Below, one piece after another: positions 35,971 to 45,365 of a DNA stretch of 64,000 bases. The translations under genes and the position numbers were made by a program. The stretch's first letter is position 1; each line of letters opens with the position of its first letter. The stretch lies in the NCBI GenBank assembly GCA_040754075.1, contig JBFMDH010000007.1:124001-188000 (forward strand), written 5' to 3'. The notes under the pieces are model-generated. The model searched no databases. It saw nothing but the letters and a program-made list of their open reading frames with translations, and was not told the origin of the DNA. Source of the stretch: Acidobacteriota bacterium. Lineage in GTDB: Bacteria > Acidobacteriota > Blastocatellia > UBA7656.

Positions 35971-38274
35971 ATGTCTATATCACCCCCCCCAACGACGGTT
36001 GAAAATCAAATTACACCGCCATCATTAACATCATCTTCCCTTCGCCCGGTTGCCAATCTTTCCGGCTTTATCTCAGCGGGATTCGGCGCGGCTGGTTTAT
36101 TAAGCCTCATTGAGTGGGTTGATATGAACGGGCAATTAACTCCGGTCTTTGCCTCAATGACCGAACGGCTCATCTTCACCGTCTATTTCAGTTTGAATTT
36201 ATTGAGCGGCGCGCTCATCGGATTCATCGTCGGATTGGCTTTTCATCTTGGCAACATTATTCAAGCTACCATCGCGGAGAAAATTTCGCGCGGACTCCCT
36301 CGCCGCTGGCATCATCTGTTGACAACCGTCATCGTCTGCGGGTTGTTTGCATTCTTACTCAATCAGCAATGGCATGCCCATCGGTTGGCGCTCTCCTTGA
36401 TTCGTGAAGCCGAAAAAATCGGCGCGCTGAATAGCCTTTTACTCAACCACGAACGCTCAACCTCTTACTTGTTTCTATTAAGTTTCATTCTGACTGCGGT
36501 CATTTTGCGCTGGGTTGTGGTGTCGTTGAAAAGCGCATCCCGGTGGTTAAAACTATCCGTCATTGCCCTGCTCGCTCTGGCGGTTGCAGGGTTTTATTAT
36601 GCCGATTCGCGCATTGAACCGCTGCTTTACGAACATTCATTTCACTATTTGATGTTCGTGTTGGCGAATTTTTCAGCGTTTGCGCTGGTTGCGTCGGTTT
36701 ACGGGTTACTCCCTCAAATTCAAAAATTTCAAAATCGTTTACAACCCGCAAAGCAACGAACGCTTATCTTCACTGCGGTTTTCATACTTGGCATCGCTAT
36801 CCTTTTCACCCTGGTTTATTTCAATCACCATCAAAACCTCAAAGTGCAACTGTTTTCACGAACCACACAAGCGAAAAAACATTTTCAGATGGTTCAATGG
36901 GCGGTTGATTTTGATCGTGATGGTTATTCACCCATTCTCGGCGGCGGCGACTTAAACGACAGCAACCCGGACATCAATCCCGGTCGCCATGAAATCCTCA
37001 GTGATGGCGCAGACAATAACTGCATCGGCGGTGATCTCACATACAAATCGCTCAAACGCTGGCATCAGGAACGCGAATCTTTTTATCTCGCGCCCCATGC
37101 CAATGCCCGAAAATTGAATGTCATTTATATTTTCATCGATGCGTTGCGACCAGACCGGCTCGGCGCTTATGGCTATCATAAAAACACCAGTCCGAATATC
37201 GATAAACTCGCCTCTTACGGAACGGTTTTTGAAAATGCTTTTACGCCCGCGCCGAATACTTTTGAAGCCCTGCCAAAATTCATGCAATCGGCTTACTGGG
37301 ACGCGCAATTGCCCGATTGGTCTGTAACCCTGTCACAAAACGGTTATGAATGCTGGCTGTTTCCGCGCCGTATCGTAACCTTGCTGCGCCACGTCAAGGG
37401 CATGAAAGTTGCGCCACGCGCGCCCGATGGTCGGTTTTCCGGTTCGATAGACACGGCAATCGACGTGCTCGGAAAAATACCCAACGCGCAACCCTTTGCC
37501 GCTTACCTTTATGCGACAGACCCGCATCGCCCTTACCGGCAACACCAGGGATTTGAATTTGGCAAAACCGACAGTGACCACTACGACAGTGAAATCGCTT
37601 ATGATGATTTCCATCTCGGTCGTTTGTTTGATTGGCTGGAACAAAGCGGACGGCTGAAAGACACCATGATTTTAATTATGGCTGACCACGGCGAATCGCT
37701 CGGTGAACGCGGGGTGCTGAAACATTCCTCGCAACTTTACAACGAACAGGCGCGCATCCCGATGATTATTTATCACCCGGACATCCAGCCGCGCCGGGTT
37801 GCGGATTATGTGAGTTCGATTGATTTGGGAACCACCATATTAAACGCCGTTGGCTTGCATTATCCCAAAGAAGCAGCCGGTGTCAGTCTTATTCCTTTGA
37901 TGCGCGGCGAACCGTTCGTGCATCCGCCCATTTTCGGCGAACAGACAACCGAAGAGGATTCGCCTTATTTACCACCGGAAAAAAATCTCGTACAGAACGG
38001 CAAAAAATATATGGTCATCACGCAGGATGGCTTCAAGTTGATTTTCAACCGCGACTATTATGCGTTTGAGCTGTTCAATTTGAAAACTGACCCGCGTGAA
38101 GAGCACAACCTGTATCAATCACACCCTGAAAAAGCCGCAGAATTACAGGAGATTTTGGGTCGGTTTATTGATGTGGTGTTGGTCAGCCGTCCGGCGGATG
38201 CGGACGAAAAACAATATCGCTTTGGCCCCACACGCGGACGCGAAGACGGTGAAAGCGAAAATGACAATGAATGA
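35971..38274 (+). CDS. Membrane sulfatase/phosphoethanolamine-transferase-like protein with MopE-like insert
   Basis: 767 residues from the ATG at 35971, which has GAGGA 6 bases upstream; an upstream start at 35893 would add 26 residues. About six to seven membrane helices occupy residues 25-280. Next comes a MopE-type metal-binding motif (about 312-355; DFDRDGYSPILGGGDLNDSN and ILSDGADNNCIGG), rarely seen in this position. The C-terminal alkaline-phosphatase-superfamily domain (about 380-720) has FIDALRPDRLGAYGY and a second metal site at MADHGESLGERG. The C/S-x-P-x-R formylglycine motif is absent; TPAPNT offers a Thr nucleophile as in LtaS or EptA-type enzymes. It may transfer or remove a phospho or sulfo group on a cell-surface glycan, but that is an inference. 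Confidence 0.83.
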   Translation: MSISPPPTTVENQITPPSLTSSSLRPVANLSGFISAGFGAAGLLSLIEWVDMNGQLTPVFASMTERLIFTVYFSLNLLSGALIGFIVGLAFHLGNIIQATIAEKISRGLPRRWHHLLTTVIVCGLFAFLLNQQWHAHRLALSLIREAEKIGALNSLLLNHERSTSYLFLLSFILTAVILRWVVVSLKSASRWLKLSVIALLALAVAGFYYADSRIEPLLYEHSFHYLMFVLANFSAFALVASVYGLLPQIQKFQNRLQPAKQRTLIFTAVFILGIAILFTLVYFNHHQNLKVQLFSRTTQAKKHFQMVQWAVDFDRDGYSPILGGGDLNDSNPDINPGRHEILSDGADNNCIGGDLTYKSLKRWHQERESFYLAPHANARKLNVIYIFIDALRPDRLGAYGYHKNTSPNIDKLASYGTVFENAFTPAPNTFEALPKFMQSAYWDAQLPDWSVTLSQNGYECWLFPRRIVTLLRHVKGMKVAPRAPDGRFSGSIDTAIDVLGKIPNAQPFAAYLYATDPHRPYRQHQGFEFGKTDSDHYDSEIAYDDFHLGRLFDWLEQSGRLKDTMILIMADHGESLGERGVLKHSSQLYNEQARIPMIIYHPDIQPRRVADYVSSIDLGTTILNAVGLHYPKEAAGVSLIPLMRGEPFVHPPIFGEQTTEEDSPYLPPEKNLVQNGKKYMVITQDGFKLIFNRDYYAFELFNLKTDPREEHNLYQSHPEKAAELQEILGRFIDVVLVSRPADADEKQYRFGPTRGREDGESENDNE

Positions 38275-38395
38275 AACGAATCAAACGGCGCTTACTCATC
38301 CAGGCGAATTGAGAACCAGTCTTTGACCTCGACCACCAGCAATCAAGCGTTTTTCAATTCGCTCCGGGAAGCCAATGCACTTTCAAGAAAACCTT

Positions 38396-39133
38396 TCATT
38401 TTTGCGCCAGGACGATAACCGAAAGCCCAAAAGGAAAAGAAAGATGTTTCAACAAACGCGATTCGATTTTAAGCGCCGAGGCAAACGTCCGGTTCATTAA
38501 TGGATGCACCGCCTTCACGTCCGATTCCTCGCTTCCCGTAAGCCTTGATAAAAACCTGTGCGGCACGGCAATCGGAAACAACAGGGTGTTGGCATAAGAT
38601 GCTTTGTTAATTTTGAACCCCTGTTCACTGAGCAGCTTTTTCAATCGCGATTGGGTAAAGCGATGTTTCGTCGCAACCACGATGTCGTGACTGCCGCGCA
38701 TCCATTCATATGCGGGTTCGCGAATGTATAACATGCCGCCGTCCTTGAGCACCCGGTGCATCTCACGAACAGCTTTTTCTTGATGGGCTTTCGAGAGTTG
38801 ATAAATCACATCGAAACAGGTGAGCAAATCGAAATGATTTTGTGGAAACGGCAACGCCTCGGCAGAAGCAATCGACGCGGTATGAATATCATTGTCTTCC
38901 CATAATTCGGCAGCTTGATAAAACAGGTCGACCCCGTACACCTCATCGGTGGCAAACCGTTCGCGCATCCATTTCATGGAAAAACCGGTTCCGCAACCGA
39001 TGTCCAAAATTCGCAGATTTTTATGCCCGTTTAAATTTTTATCCAATATCGCTGCGGTAATTTCGCGCATTCCCTGATACCACCAGAGCGTGCGTTCCAA
39101 TTCAAACATTCCGCGATATTCGTCATCACGCAT
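38396..39133 (-). CDS. Class I SAM-dependent methyltransferase
   Basis: 245 residues. Motif I for S-adenosylmethionine binding is LRILDIGCGTGFSMKWM (about 41-57), with an acidic residue after strand 2 (EVYGVDLFYQA). Later motifs are FDLLTCFDVIYQLSK and MHRVLKDGGMLYIREPAYEW, typical of the UbiE/Methyltransf_11 fold. The C-terminus is less conserved and may determine the acceptor. No membrane helices. Position among glycosyltransferases suggests methylation of a sugar or lipid carrier. The start lacks a Shine-Dalgarno and sits just after a short tandem repeat (39142-39162). Confidence 0.86.
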   Translation of the reverse strand: MRDDEYRGMFELERTLWWYQGMREITAAILDKNLNGHKNLRILDIGCGTGFSMKWMRERFATDEVYGVDLFYQAAELWEDNDIHTASIASAEALPFPQNHFDLLTCFDVIYQLSKAHQEKAVREMHRVLKDGGMLYIREPAYEWMRGSHDIVVATKHRFTQSRLKKLLSEQGFKINKASYANTLLFPIAVPHRFLSRLTGSEESDVKAVHPLMNRTFASALKIESRLLKHLSFPFGLSVIVLAQK

Positions 39134-39141
39134 AGGATAAT

Positions 39142-39162
39142 AGGATTCAGGATTCAGGATTC
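39142..39162. repeat. 7-bp tandem repeat, three copies
   Basis: Three exact copies of AGGATTC (plus strand) followed by AGGG lie 9 bases upstream of the methyltransferase start, in the short gap after the GT2 gene. Copy-number change here could alter the translation start region. Confidence 0.7.
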
Positions 39163-39207
39163 AGGGTTAAATTCCTAAAGGTTGTTCGTACAAATTTAAA
39201 TCACCAA

Positions 39208-40017
39208 TTATTGATTGCCGCTCACCGCTTCTTTGCTTTTGATTTCGGATTGATGGCTTTTAAATTCAAGTTCACGCTTTTCGGCTTCAGCCGGATGGAC
39301 GATTTGCACATCGCGCATGACGACCAGTTTCCACCACAGTTTGCTCAAATCTCTGAAGGTTTTGAACAATCGTTTGAAATTGAAAAATTGCGATTTGCCG
39401 TAAGCGCGATGGTAATGATGCACAGGGCATTCGGTAAATCGCGCTCCGGCGTCCTGCAAACTTTTCACCATCTCGACGCAGATGGTTCCGCTGTTGGAAT
39501 AGAGGCGAATGCGGTTATACACCGAACGCCGTATCAAGCGAAAATCGCAATCCACATCGCTGATTTGCAAACCGAACGCGGTGCGCATCGCCAGCCGATA
39601 AATGTTGCCGATAAGGATGCGATGAAAAGGGTCTGAACGGCTGATTTTATAACCGTTCACCACATCGACATCGCCAGTCATTTTCGGCACCAACAAAGCC
39701 AATTCGCGCACATCATATTGCGCGTCGCCATCGGTGTAAAAAATCAAATCTTTGGTTGAACTCGAAAAGCCGGTTCTGAGCGCGCCGCCATAACCTTTAT
39801 TCTTTTCGTGAGTGATGACGCGAAGGTTGGGATATTTGGGTTCGAGTTCGGCAAGCACCGCGCCGGTGTGGTCTTGGCTGCCATCGTTGACCACGATGAC
39901 TTCGTAATCGTCTGTGAATTCGCGCAAAGTTTTATCAGCTAAGACGACCAGAGAGGCGATGGTTCCTGCATCGTTATACGCGGGAAAAAAAACGCTAATG
40001 CTCGGTTTGTTGTTCAT
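39208..40017 (-). CDS. GT2-family (DPM1-like) glycosyltransferase
   Basis: 269 residues from the ATG at 40017; an earlier start at 40101 would overlap the upstream GT9 gene by 26 bases and adds no conserved sequence. GT-A fold: the nucleotide-binding motif VIVVNDGSQDHTGAVL and the metal-binding YTDGDAQYD are present, then VNGYKISRSDPFHRILIGNI and a helix-rich segment. There are no C-terminal membrane helices, so the enzyme is peripheral, like dolichyl-phosphate mannose synthase. It probably makes a polyprenyl-phosphate sugar that the GT-C proteins of this locus use. The C-terminus is long and charged. The downstream methyltransferase begins about 75 bases later. Confidence 0.86.
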   Translation of the reverse strand: MNNKPSISVFFPAYNDAGTIASLVVLADKTLREFTDDYEVIVVNDGSQDHTGAVLAELEPKYPNLRVITHEKNKGYGGALRTGFSSSTKDLIFYTDGDAQYDVRELALLVPKMTGDVDVVNGYKISRSDPFHRILIGNIYRLAMRTAFGLQISDVDCDFRLIRRSVYNRIRLYSNSGTICVEMVKSLQDAGARFTECPVHHYHRAYGKSQFFNFKRLFKTFRDLSKLWWKLVVMRDVQIVHPAEAEKRELEFKSHQSEIKSKEAVSGNQ

Positions 40018-40075
40018 TTCAATTTTAAGCTTAGAAAAATGGAGTCCGAATTGTACAGGCACAAAAAGCCCGCTT

Positions 40076-41305
40076 TCAAGCCGATTGCACTTCGGATTCA
40101 ACCTTTCGCTTCACCGCGATTTTACTTTCCACTTGATAATAAACTTCGTCGGCAGCAATTGAATTCAAACAATCGTGATGCGGGCAGGCTTTCACTGTGG
40201 CATCGCCTGAGAGTTTAAAACACGGGCTGCAACTCATTTTGTGACGAATAATCGAATGCTCACTGCCAAGCGGGGCGGTGCGATTGAAATCCGTTGGCCC
40301 ATAAATCGCCACCACCGGAGTTTGTACGGCAACCGCAACGTGCATCAAGCCGCTGTCGTTGCAAACCAATAAATTGCACCGTTCAATCAACGCGGCAACC
40401 TGTTTAACCGTGGTTTTACCGGCGGCAATCACGATGTTGCCGTTGATACCCTCAGCGAGTTCCTGAATCATCGCGGCTTCATTTGGCGCACCGAATAAAA
40501 CAATCTGCGCGTCAGGTTGTTCTTTCACCAACCGTTCAATGAGTTCACGGTATTTTTCCAGAGACCACTGTTTCCAGCGCATGGTAGGCGAGGTTCCGGG
40601 TTGTATGCCTAAGATCAAATTCCGATTGCCGTTTGCCTGCAAAAACGTTTGGGCAAACCGGCGGTCAGCTTCCGTCAGATACATGAATGGTTTGGTTGGC
40701 TCGGTTGGAGTTCGCTCGACGCCAAGCGCAGTTATCAAATCGAGGTAACGTTCGATCTCGTGTTCATCTTCGCGCATGGCGACCGGCACATTGAAAACGA
40801 AGCTATAACGGCTGAATTCCGGCAACCATCCGGGACTGGTGACATGACCGACGCGAAACGCCGCGCCGGAAAACACCAGGGTTAAGGCGAGTTGCCATGA
40901 GTGGCTGTGAAATTCATTGATGGTGATGTCATACGCGGTCTGGCGAATTTCCCGAAGTCGTTTCAACCAGCCGCGAAAGCCCGCTGAATAAGGCACATTA
41001 TAGATATTGTCGAACAGCTTTGCGCCCGCCAGCACCTCTTCACAACCGGTGTTATTGCCAACCTGTAAATCGATTCGCGCATTGGGGAAACGCTCGCGCA
41101 ATAATTTCAAGGCAGGCGTATACATGATGAAATTGCCGAGACCGTGATAAGCGAAGACTAAAATGCCTTCGATTTTCTGCGGCTCGTAAGCTTTACGGGG
41201 CAGGCTCGCGAGATAAACCTTGAGTAACCGCTCAACCAGATTTCTTAATGTGTTTTTTAATAAGCCGCTCACAATAATGTCATATGAAATACAAACAAAT
41301 TTCAA
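40076..41305 (-). CDS. GT9-family (heptosyltransferase-like) glycosyltransferase
   Basis: 409 residues. The frame begins with a TTG one base after the stop of the preceding phosphatase-fold gene, so translational coupling is likely. GT9 features: YHGLGNFIMYTPALKLLRER near the N-terminus, ILGIQPGTSPTMRWKQWS for the nucleotide-sugar pocket, and LLVCNDSGLMHVAVAVQTP followed by VVAIYGPTDFNRTAPLG. Members move heptose or similar sugars from nucleotide donors onto lipopolysaccharide or related glycolipids. Cys residues near the C-terminus (MSCSPCF, CPHHDC) could bind a metal. It probably acts on a lipid-linked acceptor at the inner face of the inner membrane. No WaaC/F subfamily call is safe. Confidence 0.88.
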   Translation of the reverse strand: MKFVCISYDIIVSGLLKNTLRNLVERLLKVYLASLPRKAYEPQKIEGILVFAYHGLGNFIMYTPALKLLRERFPNARIDLQVGNNTGCEEVLAGAKLFDNIYNVPYSAGFRGWLKRLREIRQTAYDITINEFHSHSWQLALTLVFSGAAFRVGHVTSPGWLPEFSRYSFVFNVPVAMREDEHEIERYLDLITALGVERTPTEPTKPFMYLTEADRRFAQTFLQANGNRNLILGIQPGTSPTMRWKQWSLEKYRELIERLVKEQPDAQIVLFGAPNEAAMIQELAEGINGNIVIAAGKTTVKQVAALIERCNLLVCNDSGLMHVAVAVQTPVVAIYGPTDFNRTAPLGSEHSIIRHKMSCSPCFKLSGDATVKACPHHDCLNSIAADEVYYQVESKIAVKRKVESEVQSA

Positions 41306-41306
41306 C

Positions 41307-42974
41307 TCAGCCCATGTAGCCGAGCATTTTCAAGCGTTCGATAATCTCTTCGTTCTCTTCGGCGGTAAATTCCAACTCTTTATCTTCCGGCAATTTTTCC
41401 TGAGATGAATAACTCAACGGATGAGCGTTAATAAAATCTTGGCGAATTACCTGAGTCAGAACTTTGCCATCCATGTCTTCGGGAACCGCCTGTCCGAGCA
41501 AATACAATATCGTCGGCGTCACATCATAAATGCTGGTTTGTACGGCATCAAATCCCTGTTTAATCGCTTCGCCGTTTGCAATCATCACGCCTTCCATTCT
41601 GTGACAACCGGAAATTCCAAAGGCTTCGACGATAAATTTATTCGAGGTGAAATCGGCGTTGCCAAGCGGCAGATAACGCATATCACGCGGCAGAAAAGAA
41701 ATATCCGGCGCATCGGGAACCCGCGCGCCCGTATAAATTTCTTCGCGGCGATGAATGCGCCCAACCCAAGCTTCGCCGGTTGCCGGGTCGCGCAATTCTT
41801 TTAACTTAGTGACAACCTCATCGCACACCTTGTCATAATCGCTCGCATTCACGGAACCGTTCGGTTCGCGCCCTTTGAGGTTCACATAAATCTGCCCGTA
41901 ATTCCCTTTTGAAAAAGCCCGGGTTTGCGTCCAGTCTACATCGTTGAATGAAAGGAAAAATGTTGAGAGCGCTTTGGAAGCCCCGGCGTTGTTGCTCACC
42001 CCACGCGCCGGGCGTAATTTTCCAAGCGGAATTTTTTTCACCACTTTAAAAGCGTTTTCAGGCGTGATGCCCAAATCAAACATCACCTTCTTCAGTCGCG
42101 TCCTGGCATCGCGTTTCAATTGCAGAAAACCCTGTTGTAAAAGCCAGATGTTAAATGAGCAATATTTATGCGCCGCGCCAAACCCATGATCGGATGCCAC
42201 CCAGATGAGCGCATCTTTCCCCGCAAGTTCGATTAACCGTCCGACGATTTCATCGACGCGGCGAAAATATTGATATACCGCTTCGCGATATTTGGCGGCT
42301 TCGGCTTTGTCGTGACGTGGATGCGTCTCATCAAAAATATGCCAGAGTTCGTGTTGAATGCGGTCAGTGCCCCAGAAATATTGAAAGAACGCATCCCATT
42401 CATACTCGGTCATCAGATACTCTGTAACTTTGGCTTTGTATTCCAACTCATCATTGAGTTCATCAAGCACACCCTGGGCATTACCGTTGCCGTAAGTCTG
42501 CGACAGGTGCAAACGATAGGTTCCCAATTTGGTTTCCAACTCTTCAAGCAATCCCAGCGGATAGGTAAAATCTCTGCGACCTTTAGGGGTCATAAAATCG
42601 GCAATCAATAAACCATTCACCGCGCGCGGCGGATAGGTGCAGGGGAAATTGTGAACGATGACGCGCTTGCCTGCGGCACTCAAAATATCCCAGATGGCTC
42701 GCCCGTGTCTGAGGCTTGCGTTTACCGCCAGTTGCCGGTTCGATTTCTGTTCGCGCATCACAAATTCAAAAATCCCGTGTTTACCGGGGTTTTTCCCGGT
42801 CATAAATGAAGACCAGGCGACAGCAGTAATCGGCGGGAAAGTGGTTTCCAGATTGGCGCGCGCGCCGTTTTGAATCAAGCGGGCAAGGTTCGGTAAATAG
42901 TCCTTTTCAATCAGCGCATCCAAAACATTGAACGATGCGCCATCCAGTCCAATGACCAATAATTTACTTCGCAT
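41307..42974 (-). CDS. Alkaline-phosphatase-superfamily protein (type I PDE/NPP-like), copy 1
   Basis: 555 residues with AAGG upstream of the ATG. Metal-site segments: LLVIGLDGASFNVLDAL (first Asp), TTFPPITAVAWSSFMTGKNP with the nucleophilic Thr and the GKHGIFEF block, and WVASDHGFGAAHKYCSFN (Asp and His). No signal peptide or membrane helix is visible. It closely parallels the 559-residue protein at 58687-60366, with blocks such as DFTYP and FQHELWH or IQHELWH in common. Both end in a similar tail (ERLKMLGYMG here, ERLRALGYLG there). The enzyme probably hydrolyses a phosphodiester; the substrate is unknown. The GT9 gene follows after one base. Confidence 0.85.
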   Translation of the reverse strand: MRSKLLVIGLDGASFNVLDALIEKDYLPNLARLIQNGARANLETTFPPITAVAWSSFMTGKNPGKHGIFEFVMREQKSNRQLAVNASLRHGRAIWDILSAAGKRVIVHNFPCTYPPRAVNGLLIADFMTPKGRRDFTYPLGLLEELETKLGTYRLHLSQTYGNGNAQGVLDELNDELEYKAKVTEYLMTEYEWDAFFQYFWGTDRIQHELWHIFDETHPRHDKAEAAKYREAVYQYFRRVDEIVGRLIELAGKDALIWVASDHGFGAAHKYCSFNIWLLQQGFLQLKRDARTRLKKVMFDLGITPENAFKVVKKIPLGKLRPARGVSNNAGASKALSTFFLSFNDVDWTQTRAFSKGNYGQIYVNLKGREPNGSVNASDYDKVCDEVVTKLKELRDPATGEAWVGRIHRREEIYTGARVPDAPDISFLPRDMRYLPLGNADFTSNKFIVEAFGISGCHRMEGVMIANGEAIKQGFDAVQTSIYDVTPTILYLLGQAVPEDMDGKVLTQVIRQDFINAHPLSYSSQEKLPEDKELEFTAEENEEIIERLKMLGYMG

Positions 42975-43037
42975 AAATTTGACCTTCGTGCAAAACAGAA
43001 ATAATACGTTGCCGGATAAGCTTTATTCAAACGGCTT

Positions 43038-43225
43038 CGTTATACCTTCAGGGCTGTAACAAAGTCTGGGGTAAATCCAAAAGTGCTTCTCTATGAGGAA
43101 TCAGAAAACTTTTTAACTGGGAACGCGGACGTCCACGTCCGCCGACTTCACGGCTGCGGACGTGGACGTCCGCGTTCCCAATATCACGGCTTCCGACTTT
43201 GTTACAGCCTGGTTATACCCTTCAG
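43038..43225. mobile_element. MITE-like palindromic element with terminal inverted repeats
   Basis: Terminal inverted repeats of 15 bases, GGCTGTAACAAAGTC (43052-43066) and GACTTTGTTACAGCC (43195-43209), bracket about 128 bases. An internal perfect 25-bp inverted repeat (43118-43142 and 43156-43180) has a 13-base loop. Outside the termini lie near-identical direct repeats, GTTATACCTTCAG (43039-43051) and GTTATACCCTTCAG (43212-43225), which look like a target duplication with one indel. It carries no gene. It sits in the gap between leftward and rightward genes. This is the structure of a non-autonomous transposable element, though a complex dispersed repeat is also possible. Confidence 0.7.
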
Positions 43226-43303
43226 TCATCGGGTAATCGAAACTCTCCTTGAAAGCCCGCTCTAAACCATGAATAATGCACCAACAAAAACCGGAGGCAG
43301 AAC

Positions 43304-45346
43304 GTGCAACCAACCTTTTTTGCATTGCAAACTACCGGGCAAACTATTTTGCAAACCGTACTGGATATTTTGCCCTATTTATATCTGATGCGAATGCCCA
43401 TCGTGACTGCTTTGCTGCTGGTTGCGATTCCCTATCTGGCTTATAAAACCAATGCTTCGGCATTGCTCAAGGGATTGTTCGATGTCCGTGGGTTCGGATT
43501 ATCGGTGGTTGCCTTGCTTTCATTTTTAACTGCCTGGACAATTTTATTTACCTCGAAGTTAGTTTTGTTTCAGGGTCCAAAACGATTCAGCACGTTGACT
43601 CCGTTGCCGCTCAACCCGGATTTCCCGTGGTACGATTATCTGGTTGGACTACTGGCTGTGCCGATGATTATCGGCGCGTTTATGAATTTTAAAAGCAGCT
43701 TTTCTAAAATTCTTCAAGGCATCGGGCTTGCCATTCTCGGAGGCGCACTTTCGATTGTCGCTTTACAAATCGCGATTCACCCGAAAACCGCCCAACTATT
43801 TGAAGACTATTTTTCCTTAAAAACCATTTTCGACTTTTTGGGTAAAGGGTATGAAAGCGGTCATCACAGCGTTGCCGCAGCATTATTTGCCATCTCGATG
43901 TTGGTATACGCCAGCATCGGCATCGTGAAATATTTCCGGTTGAATTCACGGCGCTTTTCCGAACTGGTGCCAACCCTTTCTTATGTCATTCTCTTGATAA
44001 TGATTTTGTGCTGGTTGATTTCCGGTATGACTTTCTTTCTGGATTTTTATCGCGTGCCGGTGTTTATGGTTATCGCTATCTTGCTGCTGATCACCGCACA
44101 GTTCAAACAAACCGATTATTACTACAACATTTTCCCTGCGAAAACTCTGCAACAAGAAACACCGAAATCCGCCCCCGATGAAATCATGCGAAAGGAAGCG
44201 CCTGAATATGCCATTGTCGTAGCTGCAAACGGCGGCGGCATTCAGGCATCGGCGTGGGCAGCGCAGGTCTTGACCGGATTGCAAGAGACATTCGGCAACC
44301 AGTTTGGCAGCCACATCAAAGTCATCAGTTCGGTTTCAGGAGGCAGCGTCGGTTCGATGTATTTCGTCAACGGTTATACGGCAGATGGCCCACCCAACGG
44401 GGAGACCTTGAATCAAATTGTCGAAAGCGCCATGCGTTCAAGTCTCAACGATGTTTCCTGGGGATTGGTTTATCCGGATTTCTGGCGCGTGATCTTGCCA
44501 TTTTTCGGAGATTCGGCAATCAGCCGTGGGTGGGCGCTTGAACAGGCTTGGAAAAAAAATTGCGACACCGCAAAATGCGATTTATCAAAGTGCCTTTCCG
44601 AGTGGCGCGAAGGCGTCAACGCCGGATGGCGACCGGCTAATATTTTCAACGCCACGGTTGCCGATACCGGACAGCGATTTTTAATGGCAACAACTAAAGT
44701 CCCTTCTAAAACCTACAGACCGCAACACGATGCATTCCTGTCACAGGGGAGTTTGAGTTTTGAAAAAGCCTATCCCGATAAAGACCTGGCGGTAGTGACC
44801 GCGGCGAGACTGTCTGCCACTTTTCCATATGTAACGCCGGCAGCGCGCGCCGATGTCGAAGGGGTGACGTTCCATGTCGTCGATGGCGGCTATTATGACA
44901 ATTATGGGATTGCCAGCCTGGTTGAATGGCTCGATTACGCTTTACAAAAAACCAGCAATCAAATTAAACGCATTATGGTTTTGCAAATTCGTGGCGCTGC
45001 GCCCTCAACCCTGCAAGCGGAAAACAATCGCGGCTGGTTTTATCAAGCCTTCGCGCCGATTGCCACGCTCTTGCATGTTCGCGATACCGGGCAGATTTCG
45101 CATAACGATATTGAATTGGATTTACTGCAAAAGTTCTGGCAGGGAAAAAACGAAGCGGAACGTGTGATAATCGATACCGCGATATTTGAATATCAATCGC
45201 CTGATAAAAATGAAAGCCCGCCGTTATCGTGGCACCTTACCGAGCAGGACAAGGAAAATATTCGTCAAGCCTGGCGCGACGTTCTCGCCGGTAAAGATGA
45301 TTACAAAGGTCTGGAAAAGATGAGAGATTTTCTCAATCAAAAATAG
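43304..45346 (+). CDS. Membrane-anchored patatin-like phospholipase
   Basis: 680 residues starting at a GTG with GGAGG about 7 bases upstream. Residues about 15-270 form seven to eight membrane helices. The C-terminal patatin domain (about 305-640) has an oxyanion block VVAANGGGIQASAWAAQVLT, the nucleophile Ser in SSVSGGSVGS (GxSxG, near 347) and the dyad Asp in HVVDGGYYDNYG (near 527). The product is predicted to be a lipid acyl hydrolase tethered to the inner membrane; that long N-terminal membrane region is unusual for bacterial patatins. It is the only rightward gene between 38.4 and 64 kb. Whether it acts on lipids of the glycan pathway is not known. Confidence 0.88.
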   Translation: MQPTFFALQTTGQTILQTVLDILPYLYLMRMPIVTALLLVAIPYLAYKTNASALLKGLFDVRGFGLSVVALLSFLTAWTILFTSKLVLFQGPKRFSTLTPLPLNPDFPWYDYLVGLLAVPMIIGAFMNFKSSFSKILQGIGLAILGGALSIVALQIAIHPKTAQLFEDYFSLKTIFDFLGKGYESGHHSVAAALFAISMLVYASIGIVKYFRLNSRRFSELVPTLSYVILLIMILCWLISGMTFFLDFYRVPVFMVIAILLLITAQFKQTDYYYNIFPAKTLQQETPKSAPDEIMRKEAPEYAIVVAANGGGIQASAWAAQVLTGLQETFGNQFGSHIKVISSVSGGSVGSMYFVNGYTADGPPNGETLNQIVESAMRSSLNDVSWGLVYPDFWRVILPFFGDSAISRGWALEQAWKKNCDTAKCDLSKCLSEWREGVNAGWRPANIFNATVADTGQRFLMATTKVPSKTYRPQHDAFLSQGSLSFEKAYPDKDLAVVTAARLSATFPYVTPAARADVEGVTFHVVDGGYYDNYGIASLVEWLDYALQKTSNQIKRIMVLQIRGAAPSTLQAENNRGWFYQAFAPIATLLHVRDTGQISHNDIELDLLQKFWQGKNEAERVIIDTAIFEYQSPDKNESPPLSWHLTEQDKENIRQAWRDVLAGKDDYKGLEKMRDFLNQK

Positions 45347-45365
45347 TGTTCCATTCAAGAATTAA

